Part shown: one piece after another, positions 1 through 11,596 of the stretch
Layout: each line of letters opens with the position of its first letter
Numbering within the stretch: position 1 is the first letter of the stretch
Source: Apostichopus japonicus
Lineage: Eukaryota; Echinodermata; Holothuroidea; Aspidochirotida; Stichopodidae
Length of the DNA: 64,000 nt
NCBI RefSeq assembly: GCF_037975245.1
Contig: NC_092563.1
Span: 26,850,960 to 26,914,959, forward strand
Direction: 5' to 3'
Notes under the pieces: model-generated
Told to the model about the DNA's origin: nothing
What the model saw: the letters and a program-made list of their open reading frames with translations, nothing else
The model's database searches: none
Program-made: the position numbers and the translations under genes

Positions 1-3000
1 CCCCCCCCCACTTCCCCCAAAATGGTTATAGGCTTCTTCTTCTTTAATTAAGTCACTTAACAAATGATTGACATGCTGTGACTAATTTATTTACATTGTA
101 CATCCTTTTATTGAAGCATATTAAAGTTACAATGGAACAAGGCACCATCATAGATGTAGGCCTATAAACGTGTATATTGCAGCATGTTTAGCAGTCTGCC
201 ACAGTATATACATTGCTGTCTACTTACAAGTATAGTCTCTTTCTTCCGCAATTTTAAATTGTTTTCAGATGTTCTCAGATGCCTTCGGTGATGCATGGTG
301 ACTCATATGTGAACACTTTAAGTTGTCATGACATAACAAATAATCACTTCATAATTTCGAAAGGGATGCATGCATTTACCACAAACATATATCATCTTCA
401 ACGTCATTTGCTTGGAAGGTTCAATGACTCTGTCGTATTTGCATCTCATTCTTCTTAATTAGCAGTTAGGCCAATATAGGCAAGTAGCAAGAGCAGACTG
501 TCTTCTCAGTCCCAACAAAATCACCAATACTTGAGTTGAATTCTACTTTCCTATCCTAAGCAATTGGATATAGCCCAGGCTAGGCCTAGTTACTATACTG
601 TAGCTTTAATACAACGATAACTTTATAGTTATACTATCATAGTAGTCAGTACTCATAGAAATTGATAAGGTTTTCTATGTCAGTACTAGAGTTAACTTGT
701 AACTAGGCTAGGCAAAATATATGTTATCGCCCGTCAGTGACTGTGTCACTGGCATTGAAATGCAGGACAGACGCAGTGTTGAGGTAATCTAATACCGATC
801 GATGAAAACTTGTTACATCCTTTGGGTTGTATATTAGTTCAGTTAAAAGCCGCATTTTAATCTCTCGGAACCTTGAAAACGTGCAGTATGCTTCCGTAGA
901 TAGGCACTGTTACGTCCCAGCAGTACAGATTGAGCAGTAAGAAACTATTTATTGAAACCATTTTTTTTTTAATATCAACATGATACAATATTCCGTTTTT
1001 CGTTTTCCATTCCGCATACGTATACCCTTAGAAGTGGCTCACAATTCTTTGAGTTTTAATATTTTAAAGAATTTCTTACAATCTGGATAATGAAATCGGG
1101 TACTTCATTGCCTACATTAAGACTCTACGTAAAATAACAGTGTAGGTTGACGCTTTTGGGTGAGCTGTTGATTGTAAAGATCGCAATATTTGATGAATAT
1201 TGGATGGATATGATGATGGCGTTCTAGTTTCTATAGCAACCGTGCACTTCTCGGGTGCATACAACTCATATCGTATCACAACTTTGATATTCCATTTGCT
1301 GCACAGCGACAAGCGGGAAGTGGCTTCTATATATAAATGTAACTTAGGGTGATAAAGTGTGTCGGAGTTGGTCACTGTAATCACAGGTATTATACTATAA
1401 TAACGATGATGTAATGTATAGGAAAGTGTGCAATCAACATGAAGACAAAACGTGGCTGTAAGGTACGCATGGTGCATACATGTGTTCTACAGATAAAACA
1501 CATCAGGACACATTGCATCACATCACATCACATCGGGACACTTAAGAAAAATATCGTGGATGGACTTGACTGGTATACGTGACGAGTGTTTCAGAACGTC
1601 TTTTGATCCCTTGTTATCATTCGTATGGGTGAGAAAGATCTTACCAAAATGAGGAATGATATGTTATAGTACTATACTGAATAATTAGACCATTAAATAT
1701 ACATTTACGGGAAATAACTCAATGCATAGATACAAAAGTCTCCCATAACATCAGTATAACCGTGTGTACTGATTTCAATGTTATACCTAATAAAGCGTAA
1801 CTCTTAATACAAGTAACTTACCCAAGATAGAGCCTGAATGGGCCCTGAAACAGAACAACTTGATCAACTCTTAACAACGGTCCCGTTTCATCAAACCTTT
1901 CTTATACGAAATTGGGAAACATAAACTTTATAATCGAGCCCCCGAAATATTGTTATTATCAAATAAGCTCATAGGCGTGGGAGCAATTTATTTTCTTTCA
2001 GTAGGTGCCCGAAAAATTCTCAGCATATTGCCCGAATTTTCACAAAAATATTTGGTTGGGGGCTGCAGTCCCCCACCCCCATCCCCCCCCCCATCCTACG
2101 CCTATGATTAAGCCTACTTTGAATTATCTATAAAACTGTGAGAATTGTGTAAAACAGGATTACAGTATATATAACTCACCTGGTTTCTCGGTTGGATCTT
2201 TTGAGTGATGATTTGAAACTTGTGTTGAAAGAACTAAATAAAGTTCAGGAGATCTGTCGCTTCAGTTTGTACCGACAACCATTTATAACATTCAGGATAC
2301 CCGTATGCAAATTCTGAGTTAACTACGTCTGCGCACTATGAACGATATACATATAATTGTTACGATTGAATGTATGATATACATGTAAGTGATACGATTG
2401 GACCGTTTGCTGTGAGATGCTGTCTGAATGAATCTGATTCGTCTAGGGTAGATAGTGGGCGGTGCTTTGCTAGTCTAGGACAATGTGTGAGAACTGAGTT
2501 ATCTAACTAGATTGCAACTGGCAGGGTCAACCTAATTGATTAGAAAGTAAAACGAAGTAAATATTATCATTATTTCGATGTCACTCCTTATTGGTATGAA
2601 ATATTTACATCCCATGATATAGAACCAAAAATATTTTGAGTATTTCCCAAAGACTCAACCGTCTCTCCTTAGTTTGTGCAAAGTAGATTGAATAATGTGA
2701 TATTTCTTTCATATGCGTTAATCAGTCAGGAAGGATATCGAGGGGGACACATCTTGTAAACGGTAGTTTTTAATAGTAACTAAACAAATACTAACAGTTT
2801 CGAATGAGTTAAACGGTTGGCATCGAATCTATGAAACCGTCAAACTACGAAAGCTTGTAGCGTCAACCCCTTGACGCAACAGTGATGAAGTAATGAGATG
2901 TTTCAATGTTTCATTCGAGGAGTAAACAGCGTTTCTGTTTCAACCTAAAAAATTCTCCCTAAATAAAGCAATTCCAGCAAGAATTTAAAATTTGAAAAAG

Positions 3001-3578
3001 TAAAATTGGAACTGTAAGTTATATGCATTTAAATCTTCTCATTTTTGGCTTTCCTTCCTTTTACTTGCTGCGTACCGGCAAAGATATGTCGAACTCAGCC
3101 AGATAGAATGTGTAATGTATATCATTGAACAATGTAGTCACGTCCTTACTCAGGAAAGTCAGAACAACACGTAAGATTTTACTGTTAAGTGAAGCTACAT
3201 CAGGTTCGTCAGTCGGTTTGGGAACTGCAAGGGTATAATACCTGTATGGTTTAAGGTCTTTAAAAGTTAACTTGCACAAATTTCAAATGACAATACATAC
3301 ATACACATTCTGTGTAACCTGCAGTTGTGGGAAGACCCACAACTGCCCTTGTGCAGATCACTCAGTAAATAACAAAGTGATTCATCGGAATATATTAAAC
3401 AATTTTTTCCCACCCACAACTGTATCCACACTTTGGTCATTTGTGTCATTTGTGTAGGTCATTTGTGTAGGTCATTTGTGTAAACTACTGAAACCCAGAA
3501 TTGCGTTTTGGCGCCCTCTATAGCACACTGTCCCACAACTGCACTTTTAACTACACTTTGGCAAGTTGCAGGAACTCT
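1..3578. other. Intergenic DNA, no gene recognised
   Basis: AT-rich sequence with short poly-C runs, for example at 2081-2093. The open frames are short, have no recognisable motif and are not supported as genes. A short palindrome built on CAGTTGTGGG/CCCACAACTG lies near 3322-3345, and related CCCACAACTG words recur at 3412 and 3533. Confidence 0.5.
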
Positions 3579-3849
3579 AGTCACACGGCCCACATTACTG
3601 TATGGGACAGTATGTAACCCATGAAGAATGTGGGTGAATTCAGTGGGACAAAGCTAAAAGTAAAACACCATGTTCCTTTTTTTTTCTAGCAAATTAAATT
3701 TGATTAAGTTAGACTCAGGAATGAAACATGCCTTCAGAAATTTAATTTGCTAGGAAAAAGACAGACGGTGTTTTAGTTTTGTCCCACTGAATTCACAATT
3801 CTTCATGGGTTACATATACTGTTACATACAGTTGTTGGCCATGTGACTA
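3579..3849. mobile_element. Foldback (MITE-like) element
   Basis: The two halves are imperfect inverted copies of each other. The left arm runs from TAGTCACACGGCC through GTAACCCATGAAG, GAATTCAGTGGGAC and CTAGCAAATTAAATTT. The right arm repeats the same words on the opposite strand down to GGCCATGTGACTA. Arms are about 100-120 bp with a short centre, so the single strand could form a long hairpin. No coding capacity is seen. A clear target-site duplication was not identified. Confidence 0.6.
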
Positions 3850-4714
3850 TGTATATAAATAAATAAATATGTAGACGAATACTAAGTATTGATGTTTTTT
3901 TTATTTTCAAACGTTTAGAAAGTTTTTTTTTAATGTATTAAGCTGCCTTAAATGTGTGACATTAATTTAGCTAACCAAATATTATATTTTCATTTTGCAA
4001 TAAATTGCACAGCGAGCAAACTGTATGTTGGAAAATCAACCAGCTTCGGAAATAAACTCTTTGTTAAAAATTTTTCAATCCAGACAGTACTTACAGACAT
4101 AAATCGTTCAAGATTTTAAACTTACCACCGACGAGCACTCTCTCAATGAGTTGCAAAAATTGTTGAAATAAAAGCTCTTGGATATAATATACAACTTCTG
4201 GTACGCAAATATCTTCTTTATGAGTGTCATTATAGAATATGAAGTATATTTATTCTTGCTTGTTTCAAATAAACCCAAGTATCGACCATAGAGAAGGACC
4301 ACTTTCGCGTCTAGAATATTTACAATTGACATGTATTGTGTTTGTTGCCATCATGCAGCTGTATACTACTTTGATTCCAAACTACCAGCAAATTGTTGAG
4401 AAATGTCTGGCGTTTGCCAAGAGAAAAAAATCAATGTGACATTATCCGTAGCGTTTATTTTCTTATAGAACTTACATAACAAAGATGCTATGCAATGGAA
4501 ATTAGTTACTTGCTGCAACTTTCCCTTTGAAAGTTATACCATTTATACGAGTTGTTTTTATATTTACTTTGCCATATACAGGTACCCAGATTTCCAGTTC
4601 GAGTACCACAGCATGGAAACGGGTACAAATACATTTTACCTTGGTACTAGTACAGGCAGGGGCAAACCACGTTTACTCAGAAGAATTCCATACTGGATAG
4701 TGTATGGATACACT

Positions 4715-4718
<4 letters not shown>
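3850..4718. other. Intergenic DNA, no gene recognised
   Basis: AT-rich sequence without a recognisable gene or repeat. The open frames here have no family resemblance. Confidence 0.45.

Positions 4719-4794
<76 letters not shown>
4719..4794. repeat. (AT)n microsatellite
   Basis: Uninterrupted TA dinucleotides of about 75 bp, directly abutting the 5' side of a tRNA-SINE-containing repeat. Open frames crossing it (alternating Ile-Tyr) are artefacts. Confidence 0.95.
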
Positions 4795-4797
<3 letters not shown>

Positions 4798-5010
4798 ACC
4801 AAAAACAGAACTAGTATTGTTCGATACAGGTGACAAACGCCTACAGTGGAATTACGACCTTCCTTACCGGTTTCGAACCTCTGGACATACAATCAGCGTC
4901 CATAGCCTAGTGGTTAGAGTGTCCGCGTACAGAGCGAAAGGCCCGTGGTTCGAATCCCTGTGGAGGCTGAAATTTTTTTCACTGTTCTTGATTTTCCAAC
5001 TCATTACGAT

Positions 5011-5015
<5 letters not shown>
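4795..5015 (+). mobile_element. tRNA-derived SINE, copy 1
   Basis: A 72-nt tRNA-like head lies at 4896-4967. It has an A box (TAGCCTAGTGG), a B box (GGTTCGAATCC) and acceptor-like ends GCGTCCA/TGGAGGC. The predicted anticodon loop reads GTACAGA. A leader of about 100 nt precedes it (4795-4895), and a tail follows that ends in CTCATTACGATTTTCA and runs straight into (AT)n. Near-identical copies occur at 46.4-46.6 kb and 53.8-54.2 kb, so this is a dispersed repeat and not a single-copy tRNA gene. The T stem is poorly paired, which also argues against a functional tRNA. Confidence 0.8.

Positions 5016-5100
<85 letters not shown>
5016..5100. repeat. (AT)n microsatellite at SINE 3' end
   Basis: About 85 bp of AT dinucleotides immediately following the SINE tail. 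The same tail-to-(AT)n junction recurs in the other SINE copies. Confidence 0.95.
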
Positions 5101-5102
<2 letters not shown>

Positions 5103-5672
5103 CGTTATCAGAGGGGGTCGTAACTTGTGGGGGGGGTAGAGAGGTGCGAAAGAGGATCGACTTTATGTTGCGAGGCTGCTTGTAAGCTATCACGGGGGGG
5201 GGGTGAGGGGGGAGTCAAAGAAATTGCCAATCATGGGATCAGATTTAAGAATGTTCCAGCATTGCTGAACATTTTGGAGGAGTGGGCGGATTAAGGAATG
5301 ATAAGAGGTAACAAGAGGAATGTGTTCGGGTGGCATACTTCTATTAGCGTCTATATCAATCCGCGCAAAGTGTTCACTTTCAGGAAAAGTGCCAATTAGG
5401 AGCATGAGAACAAGTTTTTTGCTATGTTATCAATTAGAATGTGTTATTTTTTGTGGCTTGGACGTTAAAGAGCATGAATGGAAGCACATGTGGTGCAAAA
5501 ATTGGGTCAATTGAGGCATTTTTAGACCAGTTTAGACCTCCCCAGGAGCAGCGTACGAAAATTGTTTACGACTGAGTAAAGAGGTTTGTTTACAAGTGAC
5601 GAAAACTTCAGGCTCTCGTAACAAAAAAAAAAAATCTGCATGGCCATGGTACGGAAAATTGATGGTGCCATG
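5101..5672. other. Intergenic DNA, poly-G runs, no gene recognised
   Basis: Contains G-runs near 5130 and 5195-5212. No coding motif is seen. Confidence 0.45.
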
Positions 5673-6647
5673 TGTCACAACTTCCGTGGGATAATACAAA
5701 ATGGCACACTCTAGCGCCCCTCTGTTGCGACCCCGGGTTTTCCTTGTCCTTCAAAGCCGATAAAATACAATTTTAGATAGATTTCAGGGAAGTAAACTCA
5801 AAGGACCAAAAGACTACTGAGAGGTTTCTGATGTTAACAAAAACAATATATTTACAATGATACGATCTCTACTGATTTGTAAAAGGATTATTGGTACTAG
5901 AAATTAGGAATATTACAGACAGATTTTACAATATTATACGGCCGTTAAATACTTAAAAGATTACTTAACTTATCTTACGCGGCGCGTGCCGGCTCTCGGT
6001 TCCTTTCGTAGCTGTTCTGACCTCCTTGCGTCACCAACAACGATGTCGGGAGTATCCCTCGTAGGCTGGTATCCCGTGACTTGTTCAGGAGCAAAACCGT
6101 TCCCCGCTGGTCCAATTCGACTCAACGTTTGTATCCCAAGGATGGCTTCCTCCTGGGTGAACTCCGAAAAACTCTGCCGAAGTCACGCCTGTCCCGGTTA
6201 AACGACGCACCAATCTAATAAACAAACAGTCCACCGGTTCCTCCGTCCGTCCCCTCGATAATTAATCTTTTATCTCAGATGAATTTCTTCTCACAATAGA
6301 TCGGAAAAACTCCAAATCACCGAAAATATCTCTTTTAATATATAGCCGGGTTTAATCTCCCGAAAGTTCTTTTCCAGGAATCCTGACGGAAAAACATCGA
6401 GAATCATCCATGTCTCGAAGATACGACTGACAGTTCAACGTTCATTGGTCGACGATATCCGGTCACCTGCTAAAAATAACTTCCCGTATGTTCTGGAAAT
6501 TTGTAATCGCTAATACCGAATAGCGCCATCATTTCTCGACGCTTCCAGAAAAATTAAACACGGTTATCAGTCACGACGAGTGACCTACTTATCACCCAGA
6601 CCAGCGTATACTGAATACACGTACAATAAATACAGTCCTTCGTGACA
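5673..6647. mobile_element. Solo LTR of an LTR retrotransposon
   Basis: A 975-bp block begins TGTCACAACTTCC and ends CCTTCGTGACA, so the ends are TG...CA with a 6-bp terminal inverted repeat (TGTCAC/GTGACA). It is flanked on both sides by the exact 5-bp duplication CCATG (5668-5672 and 6648-6652). An AATAAA lies near 6626. It is more GC-rich than its surroundings. No primer-binding site, gag or pol flanks it, so the element is reduced to one LTR, presumably by LTR-LTR recombination. A 5-bp duplication with TGT ends fits Ty3/Gypsy or Bel/Pao. The family is not resolved. An open frame at 5986-6201 lies inside the LTR and is not a gene. Confidence 0.82.
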
Positions 6648-6759
6648 CCATGAAAGGCCAACTTGTCAACTATCCAGTAATGGGTAGCGTTTAGCTAGTG
6701 AAACTTCTATCTAGACTTAGAGACCACATTCCTTTTGTGATTTAATGTATTAGTCAATG

Positions 6760-7485
6760 GGGCTTTTAATGGGCGTATGCTAATTTCGGTGGTGGATTGG
6801 CGCGGTAGGTCAGGTGTTGGGCATGAAGAAACTCTGTCACTTTGTCCACAAAAAGACTTTGCCTACAACGGATACGTTGATATCTAATTAGCTGGCTATT
6901 AACTATAGATCGCTTAGTGTGCTGGGGATGAAAACTGTTAAAATGCAAATAGGTATGCTTGTCCGTGGGTATGGAGTAGACAGATGTCTCAATTGGCTCA
7001 CTCTTGCATCATGACCAGTACGTCAAGAAAACAGATTTGCCTAGAAGAGTGATCCATATAGTGAACTTAAAGGAGTCATGCAAAATATGAACATGTTCAA
7101 AGAAAAGGCAATAGAGAGTCTACACCGTGCTCCCATATCATAAAAATATCGTCCATACAACGTATATACATATAGAAAAGGAGTTTGTGGGGAAAGGCAG
7201 CGAGAAAAATCCTGTTCTAAGAAATGCATGAATATGTTAGCGTAAGATGGCGCCATTCTCGTGTCCATGCATGGCATTACCTTTAATTTGGAGGGAATTT
7301 TGGGTTAATAAACGTGAAATTATTGCGTCTCAAGATAAATCTGATCAGTTTGGCAATCTCTCTGTGTGTGAGGTATTGTTATATATAGGCCTCTAAGATT
7401 GTGTAGTGACGAGAAGGGCGCCATCAGGAAGGAGGGAATACTGTCTTGAATGTTGCTCGATAAGGTGAGAATTTAGGAGAGGTTG
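6760..7485 (-). pseudogene. Penelope-like element reverse transcriptase, broken
   Basis: Read on the minus strand in shifting frames, this matches the order of Penelope-like (PLE) reverse transcriptase motifs. It has LPDGALLVT near 7425-7450, then MAPSYANIFM near 7220-7250. The catalytic block reads RCMDDIFMIWEHG near 7125-7162, in a different frame from its neighbours. FKFT follows, then PTDKHTYLHF and HTKRSIVNSQLIRYQRI near 6870-6950. The several frame changes and stops show a dead copy. The upstream (N-terminal) part appears at 9500-9710, separated by a 2-kb DNA-transposon insertion at 7491-9520. The family call rests on motifs remembered from PLE proteins. Confidence 0.75.
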
Positions 7486-7490
7486 TAGAT

Positions 7491-9520
7491 CAGGGTTTCC
7501 CTAACTTTATCCCCCCCCCCCACGAGCCCCTGTGGATGTCAGAGTTGTCCACGAACCCCCAACTTTTCGAGACACGATCTGAGTCATTATTATACTATAA
7601 TACGCATAACAGTGCTTCGTAAAAGATACAGTTCATAGTGTAATATTGCAGAGTTTGTCCATAGATACGACTTTTATACATTACTCAATTATATGATATA
7701 TCAAATTTAGTTCAACAAAAAGTTCTCTAGTTTAGACTTTCAGAAACGTCTCACGAACCCTCTGGGATGGACTCACGCACCGCCCCCGGGGTGCGAATAT
7801 TTTTTCCCCAAACAGGTTTGCAATTGTGTGTAAATATTCACTCATGATTGGTCGGAAAGTTACGTCATCACCATGGAAACCTTCATTTCGAGGCTATACC
7901 GAAATGTCTGCATACATTCATTTCAACGAAGATATACCCGTTCAAAATTACCCGGATTTTTCTACGTATCTTTGGACTCGGTTTAGACATATTTAGCACA
8001 CTAGTTTGTTATGATTGTATGAGATACTATCTATGTTTGGTCGAAGATATCTGTGAAGGCATTAAACGATAACATCGCACAGTGAAAGTTTCGTACAGGG
8101 TGCATGAAACGTGCTCAGTAGGCCTATATGTATTAATACTGTGTACACAGTGCAGTGACGGAAATACATGCAGACTGTATATAGTGTTTTGCGTATATTC
8201 ATTCAAAAGACAGTCACAGTCTCGATGCAAGGGGACTGCGGTTGAGAGCGGATCAGTCGTTCGGTTGTTTGGTTTCCGTGACCAGGTTCTTTCCTGGGAG
8301 ACTTTTCTTTTCTTAAAAAGTATTCATTCAAGACTCGTGAACTCGCGTCATGAAGTTGATTTTAGCGTACCGATTCCACGAAACGACTTACGATTTCAAT
8401 AGAGCGGCTCCCGAATCTTAAATATCGTAATCACAATGGAATGTAGCGTATGTATCATACGTAAGGTAAACATGTGATCCAAGCATTAAACGTTAAGTTA
8501 GGGCGTTTGAAGAGAAACCCCGTTACTAGACCTTAAAGCAGCATTTTGCGTTGGGTCGCTTTTTTCCACCTTTTTAACATGTGCATCGATTTTTTTTACA
8601 TGTATCAATCATAAAACAGCAAACTAAGATACCATCCAAGTTTCACCCTGCCAAGAGCCTTAATTAGCGAGTAATTAACGATTTATATCGATAACGAGTA
8701 AAAGTGTCCTCGACAAAGTTTTCATATCTCCAAACCCACTAGTTTGAATTCCACCAATCAGTGAATAGTATGTTTATTCATGAGCATTTTGCGTTTGGTC
8801 GCCGTTTTCTACTTTTTTGACATGTCCATCGAGTTTTTTACATACATCAAATCACAAAACAGCAAATTAAGATATTAGCCAAGTTTTTCCCTGCCAAAAA
8901 CGTTAATTGGCGAGTATTCCACATACAAAATTAAATCGCATTCAGTTCCCAAACCCACTAGTTTGAATTCAACCAATCAGAGATGCAGGTTTAGTTATGA
9001 GCCGTTGCTAAAAATAGATTCAAGACTTTGCGTTGGTACAACCAGGAAGTTGTTATGCAACGCCCTGGTACAACTGCCATATAGACTGTACACAAATCAA
9101 GCGTGGTGTTATATTACGTATCTGTCAATGACGTTCGTAGTGTTTAAATATTCATATTATGGGCGAGGTTTATTGGGTTCCCAACGGAAAATATCTTGGA
9201 GAACAACAAAGTTGAAAGTTGCAATTTTTTCGACTTTTATGCCACCATTTGAAGTAAAATATAAATAGATAAGCTAGTTATGTATATCTTTATGGCATAG
9301 TGGAGTCAGTGAGGTTGAGAAATATCATAGTCGAGGACGCAAAATGCTGCTTTAATTAATTGTCATTGTGTTATTCAGTGTATGTCTTCGAACTTCCTGG
9401 CGATGGTCGTTATTGGTGCTGACGTAATGAACATGATCTGATTGGCTGAAAACTAATTGCAAACCTGTTTGGGAAAAATATATTCGCCCCGGGGTCCATG
9501 CTCCTCAGTTAGGGAGGGAG
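7491..9520. mobile_element. DNA transposon (hAT-like ends) inserted in the PLE
   Basis: The left end reads CAGGGTTTCCCTAACT and the right end contains the inverse AGTTAGGGA. Further inside, a second matched pair is clearer: CCCCGGGGTGCGAATAT at about 7784 and its inverse ending CCCCGGGG at 9494. Both are followed inward by AAACAGGTTTGCAATT. PLE coding motifs stop at the left edge and resume at the right edge, which independently marks this as an insertion. No transposase is recognised. A convincing target duplication was not found, so the outer edges are approximate. Confidence 0.6.
8537..9351. mobile_element. TIR element flanked by TTAA
   Basis: Inverted termini AGCAGCATTTTGCGT are flanked by TTAA at 8533-8536 and 9352-9355. 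A TTAA target is typical of the Kolobok and piggyBac superfamilies. Which one applies here is not determined. Internally there are two diverged direct copies of a unit of about 230 bp (8547-8775 and 8786-8990). Each carries CATTTTGCGT, an ACATG-CATCGA-TTTTT-ACAT block, AAAACAGCAAA and CAAACCCACTAGTTTGAATTC. The element is nested inside the larger 7491-9520 insertion. The open frame 8963-9268 is not convincing. Confidence 0.65.
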
Positions 9521-9710
9521 GGGGTACATGGTGATCAAAAATAGGAAGACATATACTCTGTAAGTGTACTCAATACCAGACATGATGGGTGTCCCTGGTG
9601 CCAAAATAATACTCTTACGAACAAAGTGAAATACCTCGGCTTCGGTAAGTACTTTATCCGTGTTTGGTCGCAATCTGGTGGTTAGTCCTCTTAATGCGTG
9701 TACCATGGGG
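9500..9710 (-). pseudogene. Penelope-like element RT, upstream fragment
   Basis: Minus-strand translation contains APGTPIMSGIEYTYRVYVF. This resembles the PLE block in which a G-x-P-I-(V/M)-S-G motif precedes the LPDGALLVT block. The latter lies on the far side of the transposon at 7491-9520. Orientation and order agree with one PLE split by that insertion. The fragment is short and shows no intact start. Confidence 0.45.
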
Positions 9711-10376
9711 AGCGTATGTAAAAAGTCGCAGGTCTAGGTGAGGATGGTATGAGTCCTATAGGTACGACCTCTGCTCTGACCGCCGGGGTGGGTTTCCTGG
9801 CAGTATTTGAGATGATGGGCTCAGAAGAGCGTTTTATGCTTTAGTCGTAAAACGTGGTATGACCATGGAGCTATGACAGAGCGGTTTTCGTAAGTGGAAA
9901 AAAACCCGAGGTTCAAGGTCAAGTTTCTTGCATGTAGACAAGAAGTATAGATTGACGACCTAGTTTGTGTCAAATCTACGTAATTTCCTCCTGTGTAGTC
10001 CGATATTACGCCAAGTTTCGGTATCCAGGTCAAAATAAAAAGGCTTAATGATAGGCGTCTGCGGTTGGCAACAAAGATACAGGAACAGAAAGGGGAAAAA
10101 CCGGATAAATTCATGCCAACTGTAATGTTTATACTGAAAAAAGACACAAAATATTTCGGGCAACCGCCCTTTTAAGTTGTATTAAAAGAGTGAAAGAAGG
10201 GTTTCTCGCTTGGGTGCTCATGAAAGACAAGTCTCTGTTATGACCAGTGTCGTGTGTTCTAAGCTGTAGTATCGATCTTATTAATTGGTGGTTTCTATTT
10301 TGGGATGTTGAAAAGTTACCATAAAAAATGCTGCTGTATAGTACGTATTTAATGACACTATGGGGCATGATACATA
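9711..10376. other. Diverged sequence, possibly more PLE, no gene
   Basis: Several overlapping minus-strand open frames exist between 9821 and 10368. None could be matched to a family with confidence. By position they could be the degraded 5' part of the PLE. Confidence 0.3.
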
Positions 10377-10757
10377 CAGTGGCGGAGCGTCCATAAAGTC
10401 AGGGAGGGCAGATGCCCCCCCCCCCCCCTGACGGACTTAAATGGACTACTGGCGCCCTTTTCAGCTTTTTACCACTTTTTACTTATTCGCGATTATTTAC
10501 TTTTTCATTGCGCTCTCATCTACCTATATTGAAATTGGTCACATTTTGTTGGCGATGACACCTATTTATTCTTCGTTTATCTGCAAATTAGCAAGGCCAG
10601 GAAAGGGTCATTTCCGGCGATCTAGGAAGTATCTTTACTCAAAAATTTTCTGTACGCTCCGCGCCAACCTGTGGTGGCGCTCCGCTTAGATAGTGTCGAA
10701 AGCGCCCCTACAGTCCATTCTCGCCCCCCTTGAACAATACCTCTAGCTCCGCCACTG
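10377..10757. mobile_element. hAT-type MITE with 8-bp TSD
   Basis: A 381-bp element with inverted ends CAGTGGCGGAGC/GCTCCGCCACTG is bounded by the exact 8-bp duplication GATACATA (10369-10376 and 10758-10765). An 8-bp duplication and CAGTG ends are characteristic of hAT elements. Inside are a poly-C run and the GCTCCGCGCCAACCTGTGG-type block seen in many other copies in this window. It is the same family as the inserts at 29543 and 34631, which lie in the opposite orientation. No transposase is present, so it is non-autonomous. Confidence 0.88.
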
Positions 10758-10827
10758 GATACATATCAAACCCAAAGTTCGTCATAACCTAAGTGAATTA
10801 GACTTCGACTTAAGTAAAATGTATTCC

Positions 10828-10856
10828 ACTTAAGTGAAATTGAATTTCACTTAAGT
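10828..10856. repeat. 29-bp perfect palindrome
   Basis: ACTTAAGTGAAATT, a single G, then AATTTCACTTAAGT: 14-bp arms around one base. The surrounding sequence repeats the ACTTAAGT word (10809, 10828, 10849). Confidence 0.8.
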
Positions 10857-11192
10857 ATGTGAAAATGTTACAAACGGCTAAATTTGTTTGAGCTATACTG
10901 CCGATTGAAATAACTTGTTATAGCTTACATCATGGAGGTAAAAACAGATCTCCATGGTTTAATCCATATGTATTGGATTACATAGAGTGGGTTTTGAGGA
11001 AGGGGCTGCAGTAGGTTAATATTTATACTGATAATCCGCTCTGTGTTTCTGAGTATTTTTACCTCCCCAGCCCCCAACCCCCACTCCCCGCCGGCTTGAC
11101 CAATGTTGAAAATTTGCGGGTCAACTTCCTGCATGCAGTTTCTACGATGTAGCATTTCATATGAAATACCTCCAATTAAACATCATCTAAAG
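10857..11192. other. Intergenic DNA, nothing recognised
   Basis: No gene or repeat identified beyond a short C-rich tract near 11065-11090. Confidence 0.4.
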
Positions 11193-11588
11193 CAGGGTTG
11201 TCCAACCTACGGCCCGCGGGCCACAGTCCGGCCCGCCGCAGGGTTGCGTCCGGCCCGCCAGAGATGCTGTACGGTGCGAAATTTTAGTGAGCAGATTTAT
11301 TGATAACAATTTGAAGCTATATAATCAATCATTCGAACCTTCTGGGTCCAAAAAACTGCATACAGGTCAGTTTGTGTGACACTCTCAGCGGAGGAGGGGG
11401 GGGGGGGGCTGTACTTTATTCATCTGTTTTATCAGGAAGGAAAATAAATCAGTGCGCTCCGCGCGCAGTGCTCACATTTTGTTGCCTTGGGCTTCGGGCA
11501 AAAGATCGAGCGTAGGGTTCATGTGGCCCCCTCCTTCATCATAATCATTCCATGTGGCCCTCCTCTGCAAAAAGGTTGGACAACCCTG
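11193..11588. mobile_element. hAT-type MITE with 8-bp TSD
   Basis: A 396-bp element has inverted ends CAGGGTTGTCCAACCT/AGGTTGGACAACCCTG. It is bounded by the exact 8-bp duplication ATCTAAAG (11185-11192 and 11589-11596). GGCCCGCGGGCC-type subterminal sequence follows the left end, and TGTGGCCC-containing blocks precede the right end. It is non-autonomous, without a transposase frame. Confidence 0.9.
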
Positions 11589-11596
11589 ATCTAAAG

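Noticed and set aside
4896-4967. Functional tRNA gene (anticodon loop GTACAGA)
   Set aside because: Present in four dispersed copies with shared flanks, weak T-stem pairing and one length variant; better explained as a SINE head.
4490-5185. 231-codon open frame spanning two (AT)n tracts
   Set aside because: Most of it is Ile-Tyr repeats and SINE sequence; the frame is open only because AT dinucleotides contain no stop in these frames.
5986-6201. 71-codon open frame
   Set aside because: Lies wholly inside the solo LTR and has no recognisable gag or pol similarity.
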